A stretch of DNA of 64,000 nucleotides, from assembly GCA_035458525.1 (NCBI GenBank), contig DATHZQ010000040.1, positions 1-64,000 of the forward strand, in the 5' to 3' direction. A model generated the notes under the pieces. The model ran no database searches. It saw nothing but the letters and a program-made list of their open reading frames with translations, and had not been told where the DNA came from. Positions 58,139-64,000 of the stretch are shown one piece after another; the stretch's first letter is position 1, and the number at the start of each line of letters is the position of its first letter. This DNA is from DATHZQ01 sp035458525 (GTDB lineage: Bacteria > Actinomycetota > Acidimicrobiia > Spongiisociales > UBA5794). A program made the translations under genes and the position numbers.

Positions 58139-58172
58139 TCCCCGTCCGGTCCAGTTCCGGGCCGGTTTTCTT

Positions 58173-58394
58173 GTGGCAAAAACAGACGACGTCATCGAGG
58201 TTGAAGGCACCGTCGTCGAGCCCCTCCCGAACGCGATGTTCAGGGTCAAGCTCGACAACGGCCATGAGGTGCTCTGCCACATCTCAGGCAAGATGCGGAA
58301 GCACTACATCCGCATCATCCCTGGGGATCGGGTGCGCCTCGCCATGTCGCCCTATGACCTCGAACGAGGCAGGATCACGTACAGGTACCGATGA
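58173..58394 (+). CDS. infA: Translation initiation factor IF-1
   Basis: The 73-aa product starts at GTG (MAKTDDVIEVEGTVVEPLPN). It is an OB-fold protein that binds the ribosomal A-site during initiation. MFRVKLDNGHEVLCHISGKM and YIRIIPGDRVRLAMSPYDL are conserved. The reading frame is open further upstream, but only this start gives a normal IF-1. The stop overlaps the rpmJ ATG (ATGA). Confidence 0.97.
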   Translation: MAKTDDVIEVEGTVVEPLPNAMFRVKLDNGHEVLCHISGKMRKHYIRIIPGDRVRLAMSPYDLERGRITYRYR

Positions 58395-58504
58395 AAGTTT
58401 CCGCATCAGTCAAGAAGATGTGCGAGAAGTGCCGGGTCATCCGGCGGCACGGTCGCGTCTGGGTGATCTGCTCCAATCCGCGACACAAGCAACGTCAGGG
58501 GTAG
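58391..58504 (+). CDS. rpmJ: Ribosomal protein L36
   Basis: This 37-aa protein starts MKVSASVKKMCEKCRVIRRH and ends RHKQRQG. The zinc ligands CEKC and C...H in VICSNPRH are intact, so this is the zinc-binding form. It is one of the smallest genes of the window, placed canonically between infA and rpsM. Confidence 0.96.
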   Translation: MKVSASVKKMCEKCRVIRRHGRVWVICSNPRHKQRQG

Positions 58505-58510
58505 CGCAGC

Positions 58511-58888
58511 ATGGCCCGTATCGCAGGAACCGACCTCCCGAGGGACAAGCGCGTCGAGATTGGCCTCACGTACATCTTCGGCGTCGGCAAGACGACGTCG
58601 CAGCTGATCCTGCACGACCTCGACATCAACCTCGACACCAAGGTCCGGGATCTGACGGACAACGAGGTCGTTCAGATCCGCCAGTACATCGATGCCAATC
58701 TCACCGTGGAAGGTGATCTTCGCCGCGACGTGGCGCAGAACATCAAGCGCAAGATCGAGATCGGCAGCTATCAGGGTCTCCGGCACCGCCGGGGCCTGCC
58801 CGTTCGGGGGCAGCGGACGCACACCAACGCCCGCACCCGAAAGGGCAAGTCGGCGCCCGTCGCCGGCAAGAAAAAGGTCACCAAGTAG
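58511..58888 (+). CDS. rpsM: Ribosomal protein S13
   Basis: The 125-aa product starts MARIAGTDLPRDKRVEIGLT. It is a head protein that contacts the P-site tRNA and bridges to the 50S. YIFGVGKTTSQ and GSYQGLRHRRGLPVRGQRT are conserved, and the basic tail ends GKKKVTK. It follows rpmJ by 6 nt. Confidence 0.98.
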   Translation: MARIAGTDLPRDKRVEIGLTYIFGVGKTTSQLILHDLDINLDTKVRDLTDNEVVQIRQYIDANLTVEGDLRRDVAQNIKRKIEIGSYQGLRHRRGLPVRGQRTHTNARTRKGKSAPVAGKKKVTK

Positions 58889-58905
58889 GTCGCTGAGAGG
58901 TATCC

Positions 58906-59295
58906 GTGGCAAAACAGCAGCGAGTCGGGCGAAGGCGCATCAAGCGCAACATTCCGCACGGCCAGGCCCATATCAAGGCCAGCTTCAACAACACGATCAT
59001 CACGATCACCGACCAAGACGGTGGTGTCGTGGCGTGGACGTCCGGCGGTTCCGTTGGATTCAAGGGTTCGCGCAAATCGACACCGTACGCCGCCCAGGTG
59101 GCTGCCGAGCAGGCGGCTCGCCGCGCCGGTGAGATGGGTGTTCGCAAGCTCGACGTGATCGTGCGCGGCTCGGGTTCGGGCCGGGAGACGGCGATTCGCA
59201 CGTTGCAGAACATGGGTATCGAAGTGACCGGGATCAAGGACGTCACACCCGTGCCACACAATGGCTGCCGCCCCAAGAAGCGGAAGGGCCGCTGA
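58906..59295 (+). CDS. rpsK: Ribosomal protein S11
   Basis: The 129-aa product starts at GTG (MAKQQRVGRRRIKRNIPHGQ) after GAGAGG. It is a platform protein near the E-site. FNNTIITITDQDGGVVAWTS and VTPVPHNGCRPKKRKGR are typical. The stop overlaps the rpsD ATG (TGATG). Confidence 0.98.
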   Translation: MAKQQRVGRRRIKRNIPHGQAHIKASFNNTIITITDQDGGVVAWTSGGSVGFKGSRKSTPYAAQVAAEQAARRAGEMGVRKLDVIVRGSGSGRETAIRTLQNMGIEVTGIKDVTPVPHNGCRPKKRKGR

Positions 59296-59900
59296 TGGCT
59301 CGGTACACCGGACCCCGTACCAAGCGCAGCCGCCGCGCCCGCCAACTCCTCGACGAGAACAAGGCGAAGTATTTCGACCGGCGGCCGTATCCGCCGGGTG
59401 AGCACGGCCGCGGCCGCATCCGCGAGTCGCAGTACCAGATCCAGCTGCGTGAGAAGCAGAAGCTTCGCTTCACGTACGGCGTGCTCGAGCGTCAATTCCG
59501 CCGCTACTACGAGAAGGCCGCCCGCCAGCGAGGCATCACGGGTGAGAATCTCCTGCGGCTGCTCGAGGCGAGGCTCGACAATGTCGTCTACCGCGCCGGT
59601 CTGGCCCGTACCCGTCCCCAGGCTCGCCAGCTCGTCAACCACGGGCACTTCCAAGTCAACGGGAAGAAGGTCGACATCCCTTCGTACCAGGTTCGTGCCG
59701 GCGACGTGATCACGATGCGGGAGCGCAGCCGCGAGCTGTTCCCCGTGCAGCAGGCCGTTGACACGATCGACCGTCCGATGCCCGAGTGGCTGGACGTCAA
59801 CGCCGGTGACCGCAAGGTAACCGTCACCTCGCTTCCCAGCCGCCAGCAGATCGACACACAGATCCAAGAGCAGCTGGTCGTCGAGCTCTACTCCAAGTAA
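59295..59900 (+). CDS. rpsD: Ribosomal protein S4
   Basis: The 201-aa product starts MARYTGPRTKRSRRARQLLD. S4 starts 30S assembly and is an accuracy protein. The N-terminus lacks the zinc cysteines found in some S4 proteins. The S4 RNA-binding domain (LDNVVYRAGLARTRPQARQL, VNHGHFQVNGKKVDIPSY) is intact. It sits between rpsK and rpoA, as is usual. Confidence 0.98.
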   Translation: MARYTGPRTKRSRRARQLLDENKAKYFDRRPYPPGEHGRGRIRESQYQIQLREKQKLRFTYGVLERQFRRYYEKAARQRGITGENLLRLLEARLDNVVYRAGLARTRPQARQLVNHGHFQVNGKKVDIPSYQVRAGDVITMRERSRELFPVQQAVDTIDRPMPEWLDVNAGDRKVTVTSLPSRQQIDTQIQEQLVVELYSK

Positions 59901-59932
59901 CCACTCAGTCCCTCCGAACCCGAGGAGCGCCC

Positions 59933-60886
59933 GTGCTCATCGTCCAGCGTCCAACCATTGAAGAGGAGCAGGTAACCGACGTCCGCTCACGGTTCGTCAT
60001 CGAACCGCTCGAGCCTGGCTTCGGCTACACCCTGGGGAACACTCTCCGGCGTACGCTCCTGTCCCGTATTCCCGGGGCCGCCATCACGTCGGTCCGGATC
60101 GAGGGCGTTCAACACGAGTTCTCGACCATCGAGGGCGTAGTCGAGGACGTCGTCGACTTCATCCTGAATCTCAAGCAGGTCGTGCTCCAGATGGAGACCG
60201 ATGAGCCGGCGACGTTGTACCTCTCCGCCAAGGGCAAGGCCGATGTCGCCGCATCCGACCTGAAGGTCCCAGCCGGGGTCGAGGTCGTCAACGGCGATCT
60301 TCATCTCGCCAGCTTGTCGTCCAGCGGCAGGCTCGAGGTCGAGATGACGGTCGAGCGCGGGGTCGGCTATCGCAGCGCAGATCGCAACAAGCGCAGCGAC
60401 ACGATCGGTGTCATGCCGATCGACTCCATCTTCTCTCCCGTGCGCAAGGTCTCGTACCGGGTCGAGAGCACGCAGGTCGGCCAGATGACCGACTTCGACA
60501 AGCTCATCCTCGATGTGGAGGCCGATGGTTCCACCTCGCCGAGTGAGACGCTGTCTTCCGCCGGCAAGACGCTGCGCGAGCTGTTCGGGCTGTTCGCCGA
60601 CATGGATGAGGGCATTGGCCTCGAACTCGGCGACGTCGTCGCGGCCGAGCCGTCCTCGCCGGACCTCGACCTGCCGATCGAGGCGCTGGATCTCTCGGAG
60701 CGGCCGCGCAATTGCTTGCGACGGGCCCAGGTCCACACCGTTGGCGAGCTGGTCGAGAAGACCGAGGATGATCTGCTGAACATCACCAACTTCGGGCAGA
60801 AGAGCCTGGAAGAGGTCACTGCGAAGCTCGACGAGCTCGGGCTGAGCCTGCGTTCGATCGCCGACGCCGATCCGGGAGTCGTGTGA
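59933..60886 (+). CDS. rpoA: RNA polymerase alpha subunit
   Basis: The 317-aa product starts at GTG (MLIVQRPTIEEEQVTDVRSR) after CGAGGAG. The N-terminal assembly domain (FGYTLGNTLRRTLLSRIPGA, about residues 34-53) and the C-terminal DNA/activator-binding domain (ALDLSERPRNCLRRAQVHTV, about 249-268) are complete. The stop overlaps the rplQ start (TGATG). Confidence 0.98.
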   Translation: MLIVQRPTIEEEQVTDVRSRFVIEPLEPGFGYTLGNTLRRTLLSRIPGAAITSVRIEGVQHEFSTIEGVVEDVVDFILNLKQVVLQMETDEPATLYLSAKGKADVAASDLKVPAGVEVVNGDLHLASLSSSGRLEVEMTVERGVGYRSADRNKRSDTIGVMPIDSIFSPVRKVSYRVESTQVGQMTDFDKLILDVEADGSTSPSETLSSAGKTLRELFGLFADMDEGIGLELGDVVAAEPSSPDLDLPIEALDLSERPRNCLRRAQVHTVGELVEKTEDDLLNITNFGQKSLEEVTAKLDELGLSLRSIADADPGVV

Positions 60887-61236
60887 TGCCTCGGCCGAAG
60901 AAGGGTCCTCGTCTCGGCGGCAGTCCGTCGCATCAACGGAAGATCCTCGCCAACCTCGCTGCCTCGCTCATCGAGGAGGAGCGCGTGACGACCACCGAAG
61001 CGAAGGCGAAGATGTTGCGGCCCTACGTGGAGAAGATGATCACCAAGGCGCGCCGTGGTGATCTCCACGCCCGCAGGCTGGTGCTGCGAAAGATCCAGGA
61101 CAACGAGGTCGTGACGAAGCTGTTCGACGACGTGGGTCCTCGCTACGCCGACCGGCCGGGCGGCTACACGCGGATCGTCAAGATCGGCCCGCGTCGTGGC
61201 GACGGCGCACCGATGGCCATCGTCGAGCTCGTCTGA
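60886..61236 (+). CDS. rplQ: Ribosomal protein L17
   Basis: The 116-aa product starts MPRPKKGPRLGGSPSHQRKI. I chose the ATG at 60886 over the GTG one codon upstream. L17 lies near the tunnel exit. NLAASLIEEERVTTTEAKAK and DRPGGYTRIVKIGPRRGDGA are conserved. It ends the alpha operon just before a strong terminator. Unlike in many actinobacteria, truA does not follow. Confidence 0.97.
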   Translation: MPRPKKGPRLGGSPSHQRKILANLAASLIEEERVTTTEAKAKMLRPYVEKMITKARRGDLHARRLVLRKIQDNEVVTKLFDDVGPRYADRPGGYTRIVKIGPRRGDGAPMAIVELV

Positions 61237-61262
61237 GCCGTCGATCCAATCGAGAAGTCGAG

Positions 61263-61288
61263 GAAGGGGCCGCCGTAGCGGCCCCTTT
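61263..61288 (+). terminator. Intrinsic terminator after rplQ
   Basis: AAGGGGCCGC (61264-61273) pairs perfectly with GCGGCCCCTT (61278-61287) around the loop CGTA, followed by TTCCTCTTCC. It is the clearest terminator of the window and faces the end of the convergent surface-protein gene, which it may also serve. Confidence 0.8.
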
Positions 61289-61312
61289 CCTCTTCCCTGG
61301 CCCTCTGCGCCG

Positions 61313-64000
61313 CTACGACGACCGTCGTCGTCGAGCGGGCAGACCCCCGTGGGAAGCCACAACGAATGCGCCCCCCAGTCCGAGAAGGACGGTGGCGATC
61401 AGGGCCAGGAGACCTGTGGCAACACCGGTTGTCGGCAGTTCTTCCTGAGCGATCGACACACGCACCAAATTCTCGGCCCGCAGCGTCGTCGTAGGAGCCA
61501 AGGCATCGCCGGTGGTGGGCGAAGCCGCAGTGGCGGTGACGATTCCAATGTCGGTGATGTCACCAGTGGCGGAGGTTCGCCATGCGTAGACCAGCGCCGC
61601 CCCCGGGAGGAGCGGGATTGCGCCGTCGCCTGAGATGAGGTCCATCTCGGCCCCACCGACGGCAAAGGTGGTGTCCTCGAGTTCGACCGGCCACAACGCC
61701 GTGTCGCCCGTGTTCTCGATGACGAAGCAGAGCGTGACGGGCTCGCCGACGTCGTCCACCGTCAGTGCCGCTGCACCATCGCCGACGGCACACTCCGTTT
61801 CGTGCCCCGCCACCGCGGTGTGAATGAAGCGCAGTGAAGGCTCCAGCAGCTCGACGGTGGTTGTCGCCCTCGCCGTCACGGTCTCCGGTACGGCGGCCGC
61901 AGCCAGGGTCTGCGAAGCCAGCGAGGCCGGGTCGTCGTAGAGGGTTGCCGTCACGGTGGTGGTGCTGGTCAGGTTCTGGTCGATGACGTCGAGGTGCTCC
62001 AGCATCAACGCCGCACCCGGCGGGAGAGGCTGGCTCGGGTCACCATTCACGGTGGCGAGGTCGTTCCTCGTGATGTCGAGCTCAGGGTCGTCGATCATGA
62101 TGGGGTACAAGGGGACCGTGCCGGTGTTGGCGATGATGAAGCAGTAGCGCACCTCGGCGCCACGCACGCCTTCCATCGCCCTGTCAGACGTCTCGAGCGC
62201 CCCACCACAGCTGGCACCGGCAGCGACAACGAACTTGGTGAGGTGAACGCCACCTTCGCGGATCGCCACCCCCGCCGTATCGCTCGCGGTCACGACCGAG
62301 TCGGCGATGTCAGGGTCGGCAGCGGTGGCGCTGGCCGTAGCCGTCGAGGTCGTATCCGAATCCAGCCGGGCGGCCAGCGACCACACCGCTGTCTCGCCTG
62401 GTGTCAGACCGTCGGAGAGCTCGCCGGCGACGAGTGTCAGGTCACCCGTTGCCACTCCCAGATCCGGATCGGAGATCGTGACCGTGTCCACGTCGACTTC
62501 ACCGGTGTTGGTGACGGCGAAGCAGTATGTGATGGCCGTGCCGGTCGCTGCGGCCACCAGCTCATCGACGCCTTCTCGGCCGGGGCACGCCGCGGCAGTG
62601 CCGGCGAGCACGGTCTTGGAAAGCGCGATGCCGGGCGTGAGGACGACCAGCGCCGCATCGTCGGTTGCAGTGACGTCGGCGAGCGCCAGCGTCGTACCGG
62701 CTGCGTCGCTCGGCGTGCCGGTGGCCGTCGCCGTGATGAGGAGGTCGCTGTTGGCCACCGCCTCGTAGGCGTACACCAGCTCGCCGCCCAGCAGCAACGG
62801 CGACGCAGCGTCACCGGCCACCAACTCCATGTCGGCCTCGCCGATACCGAGCACCGCGGCGTTGACGTACACGGGAAAGAGGGGAGTGGTTCCCGGATTC
62901 GTGACCCGGAAGCAATACGTGACGAGATCGCCCGGTTCAGCCACGGCAGACTCGTCGACGCCTGCGACCCCGGGGCAGGCACCATCTGCGGTGTCGAGGA
63001 TGGTCGTCTCGAGTCCGATCGCAGGTGCGGCATCGGCGAATGAAGGGATGTGAAGCACGCTGCCGCCCGCCCATGCTCCCGACTCGGGGAGACCGCGGTA
63101 GCCACCGTTGTCGCTGGGGGACTCGAACTGCACGACCATCCACTCGCTGCCTGCCGGGACGACGATGTCCACCTCGACCAGCGCGTATTCGGGGCCGACG
63201 CTGCCGCCGCGGATGGCAGAAGCCGGCGCTGACACTGTGGCGGCCGGGCAGCTCTGGCCCGGTGGTGAGAACGGATTGGACACTATGCGAGTAGCTCCGG
63301 GGAACACCGCGTTGCCCTGAGCGTCGACGAGCGTGTCTGTCGTCGAGGGTGCCGCTCCGTTGCCCGTCGCCGCCCATATTTGGGACACCCTGCACTGCTG
63401 TGTTCCGCTGTCGGCGCCGCCCTGTGCGGCGCGCACGGTCACGGTCAGGTCGGAGGCCGGTGCGCCCACCCAGTCATACACCAGCAACTCGGTGGTTCCG
63501 GAGGATGCGGCGTGACCGCCGAAGTAATAGTCGGCGCCGATCTTCCAGATCGCATCTTCGACGCCGGCGCACGGCGTCGTGTCGTAGACGGCGGTGACGA
63601 CTCCACCCCACGAGACGCCGAGGCCTGGTGTGGCGAACGGCTCGATGTCGATGGAGTAGACCCCGGCATCGCCAGGCGCCAGGAGATCGGTGATGTCGGC
63701 CCACCACGAGTACACGTTGTCGCCGCGTCCGTCGATGCGAGAGTTGTCGGAGCCGATCAACGTGCCGGCCCTCGCGGGATCACTGGACGATCCGCCCGGT
63801 CCGGCGACTTCGATGTCGAGCGAGGACGTACCGCTGTCGGCGTCGTCGCGGCCCGTCCACTCGACGATGACGCTGACCACTGGTCCCGGTACGTTCAGCT
63901 CGACACCGTCGGCGGGTGACTTGACGCCTTCGCTGAGACCGAAGCCGGATGCGACGGATGCGATGCATCGGTCGTCGGGGATGGGCAGCTCGAGCACGTC
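61313..64000 (-). CDS. Wall-anchored surface protein with repeated DUF11-like domains (5' end outside window)
   Basis: At least 894 residues are visible and the ORF runs off the window, so the signal peptide is not seen. Four imperfect modules of about 130 aa are marked by (T/R/L)(Y/L)CF followed by an NTG or NPG turn. The YCF-type cysteines are encoded near 62908, 62519, 62139 and 61724. Each module also has a second Cys about 25 residues earlier, suggesting one disulphide per module. The C-terminus is a sortase signal: ELPTTG, a hydrophobic segment, then ARRRRSS. The protein is probably an extended wall-linked stalk. It is convergent with rplQ. Confidence 0.85.
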   Translation of the reverse strand, partial: DVLELPIPDDRCIASVASGFGLSEGVKSPADGVELNVPGPVVSVIVEWTGRDDADSGTSSLDIEVAGPGGSSSDPARAGTLIGSDNSRIDGRGDNVYSWWADITDLLAPGDAGVYSIDIEPFATPGLGVSWGGVVTAVYDTTPCAGVEDAIWKIGADYYFGGHAASSGTTELLVYDWVGAPASDLTVTVRAAQGGADSGTQQCRVSQIWAATGNGAAPSTTDTLVDAQGNAVFPGATRIVSNPFSPPGQSCPAATVSAPASAIRGGSVGPEYALVEVDIVVPAGSEWMVVQFESPSDNGGYRGLPESGAWAGGSVLHIPSFADAAPAIGLETTILDTADGACPGVAGVDESAVAEPGDLVTYCFRVTNPGTTPLFPVYVNAAVLGIGEADMELVAGDAASPLLLGGELVYAYEAVANSDLLITATATGTPSDAAGTTLALADVTATDDAALVVLTPGIALSKTVLAGTAAACPGREGVDELVAAATGTAITYCFAVTNTGEVDVDTVTISDPDLGVATGDLTLVAGELSDGLTPGETAVWSLAARLDSDTTSTATASATAADPDIADSVVTASDTAGVAIREGGVHLTKFVVAAGASCGGALETSDRAMEGVRGAEVRYCFIIANTGTVPLYPIMIDDPELDITRNDLATVNGDPSQPLPPGAALMLEHLDVIDQNLTSTTTVTATLYDDPASLASQTLAAAAVPETVTARATTTVELLEPSLRFIHTAVAGHETECAVGDGAAALTVDDVGEPVTLCFVIENTGDTALWPVELEDTTFAVGGAEMDLISGDGAIPLLPGAALVYAWRTSATGDITDIGIVTATAASPTTGDALAPTTTLRAENLVRVSIAQEELPTTGVATGLLALIATVLLGLGGAFVVASHGGLPARRRRSS

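Overview
This window is high-GC (about 65% by eye) and reads as the main ribosomal-protein/RNA-polymerase superoperon of an actinobacterium. The gene order, the actinobacterial-style rpoB and rpoC, and the frequent GTG/TTG starts with ATGA, GTGA and TGATG overlaps support this. Unusual details (no tuf after fusA, long zinc-free S14 inside the spc operon, long acidic tails on L10, S3 and L4) suggest a deep lineage such as Acidimicrobiia; that placement is an inference.

Layout. 1-9.95 kb: a likely L10 attenuator leader, rplJ-rplL, a structured spacer with a promoter, then rpoB-rpoC. 9.98-35.9 kb: a 26 kb accessory block between rpoC and rpsL, which are usually neighbours. It holds an MBL-fold hydrolase, a molybdopterin oxidoreductase, a GNAT, a 5'-truncated penicillin acylase, an S2P protease and a large carbohydrate-catabolism locus (15.8-35.9 kb). 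36.2-39.3 kb: rpsL-rpsG-fusA, with tuf missing. 39.4-40.4 kb: a reverse-strand secreted SGNH hydrolase. 40.7-53.4 kb: the S10/spc series rpsJ-rplC-rplD-rplW-rplB-rpsS-rplV-rpsC-rplP-rpmC-rpsQ-rplN-rplX-rplE-rpsN-rpsH-rplF-rplR-rpsE-rpmD-rplO, then secY-adk-map. 53.5-58.0 kb: a second insertion with a GyrI-like protein and a reverse-strand Fes-like esterase/ATP-grasp/esterase/GNAT cassette. 58.2-61.2 kb: infA-rpmJ-rpsM-rpsK-rpsD-rpoA-rplQ and a terminator. 61.3-64 kb: the 3' part of a wall-anchored (LPTTG) surface protein.

Carbohydrate locus. A HutC/NagR-type GntR regulator and a ROK sugar kinase (forward) diverge from a tightly packed reverse-strand gene train: SIS isomerase, ROK repressor, sugar-binding lipoprotein, ABC ATPase, two permeases, Gfo/Idh/MocA dehydrogenase, TIM-barrel epimerase, FAD oxidoreductase, phosphotriesterase-like hydrolase, MDR dehydrogenase, SDR, a decayed SMP-30 lactonase, a DUF4432 epimerase-like protein and a MetE-like protein. 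Two palindromic operators lie between the divergent arms. An 11-bp identical core recurs 17.6 kb away upstream of a second Gfo/Idh/MocA-nagB pair, which suggests one regulon for import and oxidation of a sugar or amino-sugar derivative. The substrate is unknown.

The most promising candidates for something undescribed are this regulon and the ATP-grasp/double-esterase cassette. No CRISPR array, tRNA, rRNA, transposase or attachment site was recognised.
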